A DNA stretch of 64,000 nt, from contig NZ_JAAORJ010000002.1 of assembly GCF_017696315.1 (NCBI RefSeq), positions 186,001 through 250,000 on the forward strand, read 5' to 3'. Below, piece after piece: positions 23,256 through 33,204 of this stretch; position 1 is the first letter of the stretch, and the number at the start of each line of letters is the position of its first letter. The translations under genes and the position numbers were made by a program. A model generated the notes under the pieces. The model was not told where the DNA came from. It did not search any database and saw only the letters and a program-made list of their open reading frames with translations. Source of the DNA: Prochlorococcus marinus XMU1412 (lineage in GTDB: Bacteria; Cyanobacteriota; Cyanobacteriia; PCC-6307; Cyanobiaceae).

Positions 23256-23450
23256 TTAAAGATAATTTGTAGCTGATTCAATTTTTTTTCTATTATCGTG
23301 CATCTGTTCTAATTTATTGTAAATTTCTTTAATTTGGATTTGTATTAGATCGGTGGAATGTATATTACTTAACGCATCTAATGTTGAAAGAAGGCTTTCT
23401 TTGGCTTCAATTAAATGTCTACATTCTTTACTGCCTGCTTCGTATGACAT
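23256..23450 (-). CDS. Small helical protein, unknown
   Basis: The 64-aa product (MSYEAGSKECRHLIEAKESL...) consists of two amphipathic helices and resembles in size and style the convergent neighbour at 23046-23243. The two genes end 13 bases apart. Both contain early Cys residues near His/Arg. No function can be given. Confidence 0.6.
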   Translation of the reverse strand: MSYEAGSKECRHLIEAKESLLSTLDALSNIHSTDLIQIQIKEIYNKLEQMHDNRKKIESATNYL

Positions 23451-23591
23451 GGGATTTTTATAAAATCAAATTATCCCAAATATATTAGAAATTCTTCCGT
23501 ATTGCTTGATACTCTTATTAAATCAACGTTTATTATTGTAATTTTCATTACATAAAAAGAAATTATTTTTACTAAGATTTATCTAAAACTT

Positions 23592-23774
23592 ATGAAAGGA
23601 AACTCAAAGGATTTTAAATTCTGTATTAAGTTGGCCTTAGATAATGCAAAAAAAAGAATTAGTCTGCTAGATAATTCTGACAAAAAGTGCGTGATAGAAG
23701 AATACAAGGAATGGTTCAATGATGGTTTAAATAAGCATACAGTCTTACTATTAAGAGATGATCCGATCATCTAA
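23592..23774 (+). CDS. Small hypothetical protein
   Basis: The 60-aa soluble protein starts MKGNSKDFKFCIKLALDNAK and contains a central helix and a Trp-bearing segment (YKEWFNDG). A frame of similar length runs on the opposite strand (23579-23770), but the plus-strand product has more typical protein composition and a purine-rich leader. Function unknown. Confidence 0.55.
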   Translation: MKGNSKDFKFCIKLALDNAKKRISLLDNSDKKCVIEEYKEWFNDGLNKHTVLLLRDDPII

Positions 23775-23794
23775 GAATGATTTAAAAATATTTT

Positions 23795-23890
23795 CTAATT
23801 CTTTGCACTAGAAGTAACCCTAAATAAAAAGTAAAGACTTACTATAAAAATTATTGACAGAATAATAGTTAATGAAGAAAAACTATTCAT
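23795..23890 (-). CDS. 31-aa membrane microprotein
   Basis: The product starts MNSFSSLTIILSIIFIVSLY and continues FLFRVTSS with a basic end; nearly all of it is one transmembrane helix. It is in line with several similar microproteins in this window. No family recognised. Confidence 0.45.
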   Translation of the reverse strand: MNSFSSLTIILSIIFIVSLYFLFRVTSSAKN

Positions 23891-23949
23891 ATCTTTATGA
23901 ATTAAAAAATTTATTTAACTATAGCAGTAAAGTTAAGTAAGTCCTGCAT

Positions 23950-24078
23950 TCAATTTTCTTTAAAAAGTGAAAGAATAAACTTATTCAAACTTTCTTTTTC
24001 TAAAAATATTTTTTTATTCTTATAGGTGTTTAATTTCTTAAAAATTAAATCAACTAAGTGATCTGATTTTGGAGTCAT
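23950..24078 (-). CDS. 42-aa small basic protein
   Basis: An ATG at 24078 starts a 42-codon frame (MTPKSDHLVDLIFKKLNTYK...), helical, Lys-rich and soluble. It abuts the lipoprotein gene downstream of its own promoter side, in the same direction. No function can be assigned; the evidence is composition only. Confidence 0.45.
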   Translation of the reverse strand: MTPKSDHLVDLIFKKLNTYKNKKIFLEKESLNKFILSLFKEN

Positions 24079-24087
24079 ATATTAAAT

Positions 24088-24438
24088 TTATTTTTCCAAT
24101 AAATAAATTTTCTCTTCACCTATTTTATCAGGTTTTGTTATTTTACATCCTTTATCTTTTTCCATATTACAATCTTTTGTGGCAGGAACAGATTTCCATG
24201 TGCAAATTTTTTCTTGGGAATCTTCTTTTAAAATATTCCATCCATCATCTAAATAGTCGTTAATACCATCCTCTCCACAAGAAAACTTTATTTCCATTCT
24301 TTTCTTTTCTGGTTTAGCATTATCGTCAATATTTTTTCCCGAATTATTTCTGGGATAATCTTTATTAGTTGATGTCCTGCAAGAAATTAAGAAAATTGCA
24401 ATTAGAATTATCAGTGGAAATTGTTTTACTATTTTCAT
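24088..24438 (-). CDS. Small lipoprotein, unknown function
   Basis: The 116-aa protein has a lipoprotein signal (KIVKQFPLIILIAIFLISC), with the lipobox L-I-S-C placing the lipidated Cys at residue 20. The mature part is polar, rich in Lys and Asp, and has four further Cys residues (FSCGED, KICTWK, KDCNME, KGCKIT) that could form two disulphides outside the cytoplasm. Family not recognised. Confidence 0.7.
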   Translation of the reverse strand: MKIVKQFPLIILIAIFLISCRTSTNKDYPRNNSGKNIDDNAKPEKKRMEIKFSCGEDGINDYLDDGWNILKEDSQEKICTWKSVPATKDCNMEKDKGCKITKPDKIGEEKIYLLEK

Positions 24439-24479
24439 TTTTTTAATTTTTGATAATTCTAAATGATTTAAATTATAGT

Positions 24480-24656
24480 TTATTTTGATTCTATTAATTT
24501 TAATAGTTTATCCATTTTATTCATCAAGTCTTTAACATCGCCTGGCTTCGGTAATATCAATTCTTCCGTAACTTCTAAATGCATTTTCTTTAAGTTTTGC
24601 CTCAAATCTTTTAAATGCATTTTTACGTTTTCTTTCTTTTGTTTTATATCAGTCAT
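24480..24656 (-). CDS. 58-aa helical protein
   Basis: The product (MTDIKQKKENVKMHLKDLRQ...) is a charged helical protein with a Pro-containing kink (LPKPGDV) and a Leu-patterned C-terminus. It sits 41 bases upstream of the lipoprotein gene on the same strand. No known family. Confidence 0.5.
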   Translation of the reverse strand: MTDIKQKKENVKMHLKDLRQNLKKMHLEVTEELILPKPGDVKDLMNKMDKLLKLIESK

Positions 24657-24737
24657 AGGAGTAAAATTTTAACTTTATTAAACTTAAAGTTAATATCATA
24701 ATATTAAGATGCTTATTAATAGAGAATAATTCAAAAT

Positions 24738-25175
24738 TTAATTATTTAAGTTTTCTATTTCATAGATTTCTTCGCCACCATTACAAAAATTTGTAGATAT
24801 CATTTTTAGTTCCTTATTATTAATTCCGATTATATTTTTATTTTTAATAATATAATTTTTAGCAATCGCTTCACAATCTAATTTGTTTTTTGAATGTTTA
24901 ATAACTGGATAAAAATATGCCAATGTGGTAATTACAAACAAAAAAATTATTATTAATTTTTTTTCATTCTTAATAAATTGTTTAGATGTTTTTTTTGCTT
25001 TTAATATTTTTATTAGTAATTTATCTGGTAAGCCTATTTGAACGAATAAAAACTCTACCCACCAAGGAAGATCTTTAAGGTTCTTTTTCCTTAAGTTTTC
25101 GGAAGTATTCATTTTCTTGGCGTCATAGTTTTGGTCTCTAACCTCTTTAGAATTAGTTGTTTCTTTTTTACTCAT
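24738..25175 (-). CDS. Hypothetical membrane protein
   Basis: The 145-aa protein has a polar, Lys-rich N-terminal part (about 1-70), one membrane helix (about 72-90, KLIIIFLFVITTLAYFY) and a C-terminal extracytoplasmic-looking domain with two Cys (KLDCEAIA and NFCNGG). It could be an inner-membrane anchored protein with a small periplasmic domain. No family recognised. Confidence 0.6.
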   Translation of the reverse strand: MSKKETTNSKEVRDQNYDAKKMNTSENLRKKNLKDLPWWVEFLFVQIGLPDKLLIKILKAKKTSKQFIKNEKKLIIIFLFVITTLAYFYPVIKHSKNKLDCEAIAKNYIIKNKNIIGINNKELKMISTNFCNGGEEIYEIENLNN

Positions 25176-25302
25176 ATCATCGAATGATTTATTTGGAATG
25201 TAGAGGTTTTATTTTGATTTGGAAACTATATTTTTATTTTATAAGTTTTAATTTAATTTATCTATGAATTTGAGTATTGTTAATCTGTATTTAAAATTTT
25301 AA

Positions 25303-25572
25303 ATGGCAAAAAAAAGAAGGAAGTTAAATAAAGAGTTTGAGAGAAAAATATATTCATCAAAAAAAAGTGTCGAATTAGTATTGGCAAAAATCTATGATAT
25401 CGATGATGAAGATATACAAAAAGAATATATGAGTGCTTTTAAAAAAGTGGTTTACATATATGATGAATTAAAAGAAGATTATGAACGACAAGGATTTTCT
25501 GATAATTCAGAAGAACTACTCACAAACTACAAAAATGCTTTTAATCTTTTCGAATCAGAATTTGAAATTTAA
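25303..25572 (+). CDS. Small hypothetical protein
   Basis: The 89-aa soluble protein has a basic start (MAKKRRKLNKEFERKIY) and an acidic C-terminal half, all helical. It has no Cys and no membrane segment. It stands between minus-strand genes, so it must have its own promoter. Function unknown. Confidence 0.6.
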   Translation: MAKKRRKLNKEFERKIYSSKKSVELVLAKIYDIDDEDIQKEYMSAFKKVVYIYDELKEDYERQGFSDNSEELLTNYKNAFNLFESEFEI

Positions 25573-25585
25573 ATTAAATTTCTAA

Positions 25586-25792
25586 TTACCTTTTGTAAGG
25601 TTTTACTGGTATTTCAATCGGCTTTCCTTTTTGGAGATCAGATCTTTTTTCTTCTAAATTTTTGATACAAATAGATACCCTTTTTCCCTTTGAGCAAAAC
25701 CTTTTTATTTGGTAGTCAGTAAATGCGAATGATTCATTACATAATAAAAAAAAGGACAATATAAATATAGAAAAATTTAATGCCAATTTCAT
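25586..25792 (-). CDS. Small secreted protein, Cys- and Arg-rich
   Basis: The 68-aa product begins with a signal peptide (KLALNFSIFILSFFLLCNESFA, likely cut after SFA). The 45-residue mature part is basic and contains two Cys (RFCSKGKR and VSICIKNL) with a probable disulphide. It is a periplasmic or lumenal small protein of unknown role. Confidence 0.6.
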   Translation of the reverse strand: MKLALNFSIFILSFFLLCNESFAFTDYQIKRFCSKGKRVSICIKNLEEKRSDLQKGKPIEIPVKPYKR

Positions 25793-25835
25793 TTATTCGT
25801 TCCTGACTATTTTCTAATTCTCTTTAATTTAATTA

Positions 25836-26111
25836 CTATCTATTATAAATATCTATAATTTGTTGTAATTCATCTTTATTTAAGTCTGTTGAAATAAAAA
25901 CTTCTTGGGCTGTTTTACCCTTTCTTGCTATTGCTTTATATCCGTTTATAGTTTTCACTGACAATCTAATTATCAATTTGGAAGATTTCCCCCTAGCTCT
26001 TGAAATAACAGCTGGAGTTATTGTCTTGATATTAATATCCAGTGCTAGCTTCTGGAGGATTGGAATTAGACCTTCTATATTTGTACTATGATTTAAAACT
26101 AACCTTCCCAA
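25836..26111 (-). CDS. DUF2103-like conserved cyanobacterial protein
   Basis: The 91-aa protein starts MGRLVLNHSTNIEGLIPILQ and contains I-K-T-I-T-P-A-V-I-S-R-A-R-G-K and G-Y-K-A-I-A-R-K-G-K-T-A-Q-E-V-F. This pattern, as I recall it, is the DUF2103 family of cyanobacteria. It is basic and may bind nucleic acid, but no function is established. No partner gene is adjacent. Confidence 0.75.
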   Translation of the reverse strand: MGRLVLNHSTNIEGLIPILQKLALDINIKTITPAVISRARGKSSKLIIRLSVKTINGYKAIARKGKTAQEVFISTDLNKDELQQIIDIYNR

Positions 26112-26225
26112 TTTAGATTTATTTTTATTCTATTGTGAAAATTTTGTTTCTGAGAAATTAACTTTGTTTTAAAAAGATTAAAAATTATGAGGTTCTGTTA
26201 TATTTATACTAGTGATTTAAATTTA

Positions 26226-26327
26226 ATGATCTTTCAAATAGGTTGGGCAGCATTGGCTGCAATTTTTACTTTTTCAATTGCAATGGTTGTATGGGGAAGA
26301 AATGGTGATGGTTCCATTGATATATGA
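26226..26327 (+). CDS. petN: Cytochrome b6-f complex subunit PetN
   Basis: The 33-aa protein has the PetN (subunit VIII) sequence pattern: [26 protein letters not shown]. It is one transmembrane helix with a conserved C-terminal W-G-R-N tail. PetN is required for stability of the cytochrome b6-f complex of the thylakoid membrane. Its TGA overlaps the ATG of the next gene by two bases (ATGA). Confidence 0.95.
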
Positions 26328-26464
26328 TTCCATTTTTAACTTATGAAGTCTATATAAGTAAATTTCTTATCCTAACATCGTTCGTTTTACTCATATGTAT
26401 AACATTCGCTGTAGTTTATATATCCTATGTCTCTTGGAAAGACAAAAAAAGATTAAATAAATAG
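26324..26464 (+). CDS. 46-aa membrane microprotein coupled to petN
   Basis: Its ATG at 26324 overlaps the petN stop as ATGA, so the two are probably translationally coupled. The product has a hydrophobic centre ([20 protein letters not shown]) flanked by a short start and a basic end (WKDKKRLNK). It is a candidate partner of the b6-f complex or its assembly. This is inference from position only. Confidence 0.6.
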
Positions 26465-26467
26465 GTA

Positions 26468-27079
26468 TTATTCTTTTTGTTCTTTTTTCTTATCTTTAGT
26501 CCTGAGCTCTTCAATTAATTCTTTTGCTTGTTCCATTTTTGAGATACTGCTTTTATATATACCAATATCTTTTTCTGCTTTATTAGAAGATAAGTTTAAT
26601 TTTTCAAAAATATCAGAAATCATCTTATTTGTCTCTGATTCATCTTTCTCTTTAAGATCTTGGGCCTTTGAAATTAATTTATATATCGCTAAGTTCAAAA
26701 TCCTTGAAGGATAAAGTTGAGAATTACTTTTTTCTATTAATAATTTCAAAATATCGTTAGATGTTTTATTCTTGAATTCCTTTTGAGATTTTTGAGAAAT
26801 TTCATTAATTTCCTTCGCTTCAAAATTTGAAGAACTGCATAATGCTTCAAAAAGTTGATCCAAGTGTTTTTCAGGTTGATATCCTTTCATTAATTCTTTA
26901 AATGTTTCGGTGAGACCTACACAAAAGAGATAATCTTCCGTAAATTCATTTTGATGGTTTAGAAGATTAAGTTCGACAAGCATTTCATCAACTATTCTTT
27001 TATATAAACCTGGAATGACGTAAGGGAATTTTTCATGAAATAACTTTTTGCTATCTGAAACAGTCAATTTTTCTTTCAA
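26468..27079 (-). CDS. thf1: Thylakoid formation protein Thf1 / Psb29
   Basis: The protein has the family core T-V-S-D-S-K-K-L-F-H, then I-P-G-L-Y-K-R-I-V-D-E-M-L-V-E-L-N-L-L, an F-C-V-G-L-T-E-T-F-K-E-L segment and a charged coiled-coil C-terminus. I take the TTG at 27079 as start because family members place TVSD about five residues in; a longer frame from a TTG at 27124 is possible. Thf1 acts in thylakoid biogenesis and photosystem II repair, where it is linked to FtsH protease; ftsH lies 0.7 kb away. It is divergent from clpP. Confidence 0.9.
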   Translation of the reverse strand: MKEKLTVSDSKKLFHEKFPYVIPGLYKRIVDEMLVELNLLNHQNEFTEDYLFCVGLTETFKELMKGYQPEKHLDQLFEALCSSSNFEAKEINEISQKSQKEFKNKTSNDILKLLIEKSNSQLYPSRILNLAIYKLISKAQDLKEKDESETNKMISDIFEKLNLSSNKAEKDIGIYKSSISKMEQAKELIEELRTKDKKKEQKE

Positions 27080-27159
27080 TTTTTTATATGTAAACCTTAA
27101 TAAGGTTAGCGTATGTTGACTCAATATCGTTAGTATCTAATAAACAGATAAATATTATT

Positions 27160-27741
27160 ATGATCCCTTTAGTATTAGAAGAATCCGGCGGTAGTGAAAG
27201 AGTCTTTGATATTTATTCAAGATTATTAAGAGAGAGAATTATTTTTTTGGGAGAACAAGTTACTAGCGAAACTGCTAATAGAATTGTTGCTCAATTATTG
27301 TTCCTCGAAGCAGAGGATCCAGATAAGGATATTTATATGTATATAAATTCACCAGGCGGATCAGTATACGATGGATTGGGTATCTTCGACACAATGCAAC
27401 ATGTTAAACCTGACATTCATACAGTATGTGTAGGCTTAGCAGCTAGTATGGGTGCATTTTTACTTGCAGCAGGCACTAAAGGTAAAAGAAGCAGCCTTAA
27501 ACATTCAAGAATAATGATTCATCAACCACTTGGAGGTGCTAGAGGACAAGCTAGTGATATACGGATTCAAGCAGATGAAATTTTGTTCTTAAAAGAGAGA
27601 CTTAATACTGAATTGTCAGAAAGAACTGGAAAGGATTATGACACTATCAAAGAAGATACTGATAGAGATTTTTATATGTCCCCAAACGAAGCAGTTGAAT
27701 ACGGTTTAATTGATCTGGTATTAAATAAGAAACCTATTTAG
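27160..27741 (+). CDS. clpP: ATP-dependent Clp protease proteolytic subunit ClpP
   Basis: The 193-aa serine protease subunit has the catalytic triad: Ser96 in G-L-A-A-S-M-G, His121 in M-I-H-Q-P-L-G-G and Asp170 in D-T-D-R-D. The I-N-S-P-G-G-S oxyanion segment is at 62-68. It forms heptameric rings fed by Clp ATPases. Cyanobacteria have several clpP paralogues; I cannot say which one this is. It ends two bases before the convergent ftsH stop. Confidence 0.95.
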   Translation: MIPLVLEESGGSERVFDIYSRLLRERIIFLGEQVTSETANRIVAQLLFLEAEDPDKDIYMYINSPGGSVYDGLGIFDTMQHVKPDIHTVCVGLAASMGAFLLAAGTKGKRSSLKHSRIMIHQPLGGARGQASDIRIQADEILFLKERLNTELSERTGKDYDTIKEDTDRDFYMSPNEAVEYGLIDLVLNKKPI

Positions 27742-27743
27742 GT

Positions 27744-29657
27744 CTAGTTTAATAATTGAGGTGTTCTCTCTTTCTCAGGTATTTTAGTAAATTTGGAGAG
27801 AATACTTACGAATTCATCACCATCTAATGTTTCTTTTTCGATTAATAGGTCAACTATCTTATCCATAGCTTCTCTATTTTTGCTTACTAAATCGTAAGTT
27901 TCTTTGTAACATTCCTTGACCATTACTCTTACACTTTCATCGATTTGTTTAGAGATTGAATCAGAAACTTCACTTCTAGTCATTAAATCTCTACCAACAA
28001 ATACCTCTTGATTACCACTTTCTAAAGCTATAGGACCTAAATTACTCATTCCAAATCTAGTAACCATTTGGCGGGCCATTGAAGCGACTTGTTGGAAATC
28101 ACCTCCCGCTCCTGTTGTAATTTCACCTTCTCCAAAAACTACATCTTCAGCAGCTCTTCCTCCTAAAGCACCCATTATCCTGGCTTTTAATTGCGCCCTG
28201 CTAACAAGTGTTTGTTCATCGTCTGGGGTAAACCAAGTTAATCCTTTAGCCTGACCTCTTGGAATTACGGTAACTTTTTGAACAGGATCATGGGCTTTAA
28301 CAAGTGAACCTATGAGAGCATGGCCAACTTCATGATAAGCAATTAATCTCTTGCTTCTACCATCTGTTAATGGAGAACCTTCCATTCCTGCGACAATCCT
28401 ATCTACAGAGTCATCAATTTCTGAGATACTTATAGAATCTTTTCTTCTCCTGGCGGTTAATATAGCAGCCTCATTTAATAAATTTGCTAAATCTGCTCCA
28501 GTAAACCCTGGAGTTCTTCTCGCAATGCTTTCAAGCGTTAAATCCTCTTGAAGTTTCTTATTCCTAGCATGAACCTCCAATATTGATAGTCTACCCTTTA
28601 TATCAGGTGCATCTACTGTTACCTGCCTATCAAATCTGCCTGGTCTCATTAACGCTGAGTCTAGAACATCGGGCCTATTAGTGGCTGCAATTATTATTAT
28701 GCCACTATTACCTTCGAAACCATCCATTTCAGTAAGTAATTGATTGAGAGTTTGTTCTCTCTCATCATTACCTCCACCAATTCCTGCGCCCCTTTGCCTA
28801 CCGACAGCATCGATTTCATCAATAAAGATTAAACAAGGACTATTCTCTTTAGCTCTTTTGAAAAGGTCTCTTACTCTACTAGCACCAACACCTACAAACA
28901 TTTCAACAAATTCTGACCCTGATAATGAGAAAAATGGCACACCAGCTTCACCTGCAATTGCTTTAGCTAAAAGAGTTTTACCAGTTCCAGGAGGTCCTAC
29001 CAATAGAACCCCTTTGGGAATCCTTGCACCTACAGAAGTAAATTTTTCTGGTTTTTTCAAAAAAGTGACAACTTCTTGCAAATCCTGTTTAGCTTCATTA
29101 ACGCCTGCAACATCATCGAATACAACTCCTGTTTCAGCTTCCATTGCAAATCTTGCCTTTGTTTTTCCAAACTGCATTGCTTGCCCGGGACCTCCAGGCA
29201 TACCATTTGACCTCCTCGCCAACAAAATTAAACCTCCAATTAAGATAGCCGGGAAGAGTAAATTACCTAAAATACCTAATGCAGGAGGAGCTGTTTTTAC
29301 TGGATGAACATCAAAACTGATCCCCTCATTTTTTAAAATATTTATAAGTTCAGGTGTTAAGCCGGGAAGATCTACACGTAACCTTTGAACTTTATTGTCT
29401 AAATCCGAATCTATTGTCTCTATAACTGCATTTCTGCCTCCCTCAAAAATATCAACTGAAGTAACCCTTCCTGAATTAATGTAATCTAAAAATCTGCCGT
29501 AACTAACTCTTGCTACCGCTGAATTTCTTGGTGCAACAGTAGTCCCATTAGATTTAAGTGAATCAACATTACTTGAAGATAAAAATTGGTATGAAAGCGC
29601 TATTACTAGAAGTATAGGTAAAGCCCATAAAATTAATGTTTTAAATTTCTGATTCAT
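27744..29657 (-). CDS. ftsH: ATP-dependent zinc metalloprotease FtsH
   Basis: The 637-aa protein starts at the ATG encoding [11 protein letters not shown]; a TTG 18 bases upstream is also open. It has an N-terminal membrane helix, a second helix around residues 128-147, a Walker A G-P-P-G-T-G-K-T (221-228), Walker B F-I-D-E-I-D, the SRH region N-R-P-D-V-L-D, and the zinc site H-E-V-G-H (442-446). It is a hexameric membrane protease; in cyanobacteria such FtsH enzymes remove damaged D1 from photosystem II. The long plus-strand open frame inside it (28744-29307) is a shadow. Confidence 0.97.
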   Translation of the reverse strand: MNQKFKTLILWALPILLVIALSYQFLSSSNVDSLKSNGTTVAPRNSAVARVSYGRFLDYINSGRVTSVDIFEGGRNAVIETIDSDLDNKVQRLRVDLPGLTPELINILKNEGISFDVHPVKTAPPALGILGNLLFPAILIGGLILLARRSNGMPGGPGQAMQFGKTKARFAMEAETGVVFDDVAGVNEAKQDLQEVVTFLKKPEKFTSVGARIPKGVLLVGPPGTGKTLLAKAIAGEAGVPFFSLSGSEFVEMFVGVGASRVRDLFKRAKENSPCLIFIDEIDAVGRQRGAGIGGGNDEREQTLNQLLTEMDGFEGNSGIIIIAATNRPDVLDSALMRPGRFDRQVTVDAPDIKGRLSILEVHARNKKLQEDLTLESIARRTPGFTGADLANLLNEAAILTARRRKDSISISEIDDSVDRIVAGMEGSPLTDGRSKRLIAYHEVGHALIGSLVKAHDPVQKVTVIPRGQAKGLTWFTPDDEQTLVSRAQLKARIMGALGGRAAEDVVFGEGEITTGAGGDFQQVASMARQMVTRFGMSNLGPIALESGNQEVFVGRDLMTRSEVSDSISKQIDESVRVMVKECYKETYDLVSKNREAMDKIVDLLIEKETLDGDEFVSILSKFTKIPEKERTPQLLN

Positions 29658-29764
29658 TAATTTGTAGAAAGTCAATTCTAGGATTCTAGAATGAATCAGT
29701 GCATTTCGTTGATATTTTCTCTAACTTTATGCTTATACTACTCTTTAATGTATCTAATTTATAT

Positions 29765-29974
29765 ATGAAATTTGAGATCAACGATAAGGTTAAGTTGATT
29801 GCGCCAGTCTCTTACTTGAAGACTTCAGATAATATGCCGATGTTAAGACCACCTGATCTAGTGGCAATTGATGAAATAGGGGAAATCATTTCAATTAAAT
29901 CTCCAGATACTGTTGAAGTAAAGTTTAGAAGAGGTTCGTTCTTAATAGATATTGATAAGATTGAGAAAAACTAA
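29765..29974 (+). CDS. sipA: SipA-like regulatory protein (DUF3148)
   Basis: The 69-aa protein starts MKFEINDKVKLIAPVSYLKT and continues with M-P-M-L-R-P-P-D-L-V and a small beta-barrel ending F-R-R-G-S-F-L-I-D. This is the pattern of SipA, the small protein that binds the sensor kinase NblS in freshwater cyanobacteria. I place the start at the ATG at 29765; a longer frame from a GTG at 29699 adds a hydrophobic stretch not typical of the family. Confidence 0.8.
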   Translation: MKFEINDKVKLIAPVSYLKTSDNMPMLRPPDLVAIDEIGEIISIKSPDTVEVKFRRGSFLIDIDKIEKN

Positions 29975-29975
29975 C

Positions 29976-31193
29976 TTAAAAGTTTTTCTTCCACCTATTA
30001 GAAATTTCTAAACATATTTTTTTATTTCCAGAAATACTCAGACAAGGTTTTGAAAAATACTTATTTGTTGATTTAAAAATATCTAACGAAGATATTTGCT
30101 CTATTTTTGCATTTAAATCGTTCTCAGAAATTGGTGAAATACCATAACTAACTATCTGTATCTTTCTCTGTAAAATTTCATCTAATGATTGATTTCCTAA
30201 TAGAAAAGAACCTTTTAGTTTTTCTTTTGCTAAAAATATTTCAGCATCAGTCAACGGATTTAAAAGTAAATTTTTCCATAGTGTTGATAAAAGTTCAAAA
30301 GCAAAAAGTGCTTGCTGATTAGATACGGATAAATAAATTAAAAATGGGGCATTTCCACTCCTAATAGGATAATAAACACCTAAATCGTAAGTGATACCAT
30401 GTTTTTCTCTAAAAAGTTTAAACAAAGCAGCGCTCATTCCATAAGATAAATATGACTCCAAAACCTTAAGAGGAAAATATTCACTACTTCCTCGCGAGCA
30501 AGTTTGGTCCCCCATCATTATTATTGTCTGATTTGAATCATTATTAACGCAATCAAATCTATTCGTAGTATTTAAATTTTGATTTAAAGGATCTGATTTT
30601 TCTTTTAAGATTTGTTTTTCTAATGTTTCAAAATTTTCTCCATTTATTTCGGAATTATTTGAAATTAAATACTTTTCTCTATTTTTTAAATTTTTAAACT
30701 CAAGCAAAACATCTTCATAGGTAATTTTTGAGACATCATTAGCATTGCCAATTGTGTTGAAAGCATAAGGATGATTTGAGTAAACAATTTTTCTCCATTT
30801 TTCAAAACAGATATTGAATGGATTCTCTTTATCTTTTTTAATGTAATCAATAGAAGATTTTTTTACTTTTATAAATTCAGTTTCCGAGAGGATTGGCTTA
30901 TTAATTATTAAGTCTAATAAAGGTAATAATTTGCTGAAATGTTCATTTAGGGATTTAATACTTATTGAAATACCATCTTCAAATATTTCTTGATTTAATT
31001 CTGCTCCATAGGACTCAATATACTCAGATAGAGCAAAATTGTTAAAACCTTCACACCCTCTTGTAAGTAATGAACAAAGGATCTTGTTTATCCCTTTTTT
31101 GCCAATACTATCCATATCACTCCCGCCTTTAATCCAAATTGAAGCAGTTGAAAAATTTCTTTTTTTATTATTTAAAAAATATCTTTTTAACAT
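29976..31193 (-). CDS. M16 family peptidase-like protein, lacking the zinc motif
   Basis: The 405-aa protein matches the M16 peptidase fold (A-S-I-W-I-K-G-G-S near the N-terminus, then the long two-lobed body). At the position of the HxxEH zinc site it has K-I-L-C-S-L-L, so it is probably catalytically inactive. Its start overlaps the stop of the active M16 gene by seven bases, suggesting coupled translation of an active/inactive pair like the two-subunit processing peptidases. Partnership is inferred from position and family precedent. Confidence 0.85.
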   Translation of the reverse strand: MLKRYFLNNKKRNFSTASIWIKGGSDMDSIGKKGINKILCSLLTRGCEGFNNFALSEYIESYGAELNQEIFEDGISISIKSLNEHFSKLLPLLDLIINKPILSETEFIKVKKSSIDYIKKDKENPFNICFEKWRKIVYSNHPYAFNTIGNANDVSKITYEDVLLEFKNLKNREKYLISNNSEINGENFETLEKQILKEKSDPLNQNLNTTNRFDCVNNDSNQTIIMMGDQTCSRGSSEYFPLKVLESYLSYGMSAALFKLFREKHGITYDLGVYYPIRSGNAPFLIYLSVSNQQALFAFELLSTLWKNLLLNPLTDAEIFLAKEKLKGSFLLGNQSLDEILQRKIQIVSYGISPISENDLNAKIEQISSLDIFKSTNKYFSKPCLSISGNKKICLEISNRWKKNF

Positions 31194-32437
31194 TTACTAG
31201 GGGATGCAACTAAAGTGAATTTCTCTCCACGGATATATTCTGTGATCTCTTTGAAGTTATCCAAGTCATTCCAATATTTTAAATGACTCTCTAAATTATT
31301 TATTGAAGATTTTCTACCCCAAAGAAGTTCATTTCCAAAGAATGAAGAGAGTTGTGTAGATGTCTCTAAATTAAAAATATAATTACTTTTCACAATATTA
31401 ATTGCTTTTTTTATTTCATCCATAGCCAACGTTTTACAATTTGAGATCTCATCAATTGTTTTATTAATTTGTTTTTCTACTAAATCAATATCTTTGGACT
31501 CACAACTTGCTTCTATTATAAATAATCCTCCTAATTCTCCAGCATTTACATCTCCATACACCGATTCAACAAGATTACTATCTTCTTTTAAAATTTTAAC
31601 TAATCTGCTGTTTCTTCCAACAGAGAGTATTGATGCTAATATCTCAAGTCCAATAATATTTTTTTGATCATTTAGGTTTGGGATAAACCAAGCCATAAAT
31701 ATTCTTGAAAACTCTAAATTATCAAACTTAATTGACTCTCTACCATTCCTAATTTTTAAAGGAGGTTTGTTTTTTAGATTTATTAAATTTGGACTTTCTT
31801 TTATGCCAGATAGATCACTTTTTTTTAAAATTTTATAAATTTCTTCAGAGAGATTCCCAGCAATTGCAATACAAATTTTTTCGGCAGTGTAATGTTTGCT
31901 ATGAAATTTCACAAGGTCATTTATCTCCAAGTTTTTAATACTATGTTCAGTTCCGAGAATAGAATTGGCATAATTCGGACTTAACCAAACCCTTTTCAAA
32001 AAATAATTAAATAGTCTTTCTTCTGGCTGATCATTTTGTTGTTTTATTTCATCAATAACTACCCCTTTTTCCTTTATGAACTCATCAGGATTAAAATCTG
32101 GAGCAATGACAATATTTGTCAAAAGAGCAAGTGATTCTTTAAAGTTACTTGGAGGAACTAAGACATGGTAATGTACATCATCATAACCAGTTGAAGCGTT
32201 ACTTAATCCGCCTAGTGATTCAATTTTATAGTCAAACTCGCCTGGCATTATTTTGTTAGATCCTTTAAAAATCATATGTTCTAGAAAATGAGCAGTGCCG
32301 TTTTTATTAACATCCTCAAATGAAGAACCTGCTTTGCACCAAATATCAATGCTTATAAGCGGCAATTCTTTATTATCCACAAACACACATCTAGTTTTGC
32401 TTGAATGGGTGTAGTAGTTAACATCTCCTACGTTCAT
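31187..32437 (-). CDS. M16 family zinc peptidase
   Basis: The 416-aa protein has the inverted zinc motif H-F-L-E-H (about residues 48-52, preceded by N-G-T-A) and the downstream Glu region typical of M16 (pitrilysin/processing peptidase). It may act on small peptides or signal peptides. It is the promoter-proximal gene of a two-gene operon with an inactive-looking M16 partner. It is divergent from pcyA. Confidence 0.9.
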   Translation of the reverse strand: MNVGDVNYYTHSSKTRCVFVDNKELPLISIDIWCKAGSSFEDVNKNGTAHFLEHMIFKGSNKIMPGEFDYKIESLGGLSNASTGYDDVHYHVLVPPSNFKESLALLTNIVIAPDFNPDEFIKEKGVVIDEIKQQNDQPEERLFNYFLKRVWLSPNYANSILGTEHSIKNLEINDLVKFHSKHYTAEKICIAIAGNLSEEIYKILKKSDLSGIKESPNLINLKNKPPLKIRNGRESIKFDNLEFSRIFMAWFIPNLNDQKNIIGLEILASILSVGRNSRLVKILKEDSNLVESVYGDVNAGELGGLFIIEASCESKDIDLVEKQINKTIDEISNCKTLAMDEIKKAINIVKSNYIFNLETSTQLSSFFGNELLWGRKSSINNLESHLKYWNDLDNFKEITEYIRGEKFTLVASPSKC

Positions 32438-32454
32438 TTCTGTTCTATCTTTAA

Positions 32455-33203
<749 letters not shown>

Positions 33204-33204
<1 letters not shown>

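Noticed and set aside
28744-29307. 187-codon plus-strand frame inside ftsH
   Set aside because: It runs antisense to a conserved protease core and is Pro/Ser-rich; it follows from the codon use of ftsH.
29699-29764. N-terminal extension of the sipA-like gene from a GTG
   Set aside because: It adds a hydrophobic segment not found in the family, and an ATG with the family start lies at 29765.
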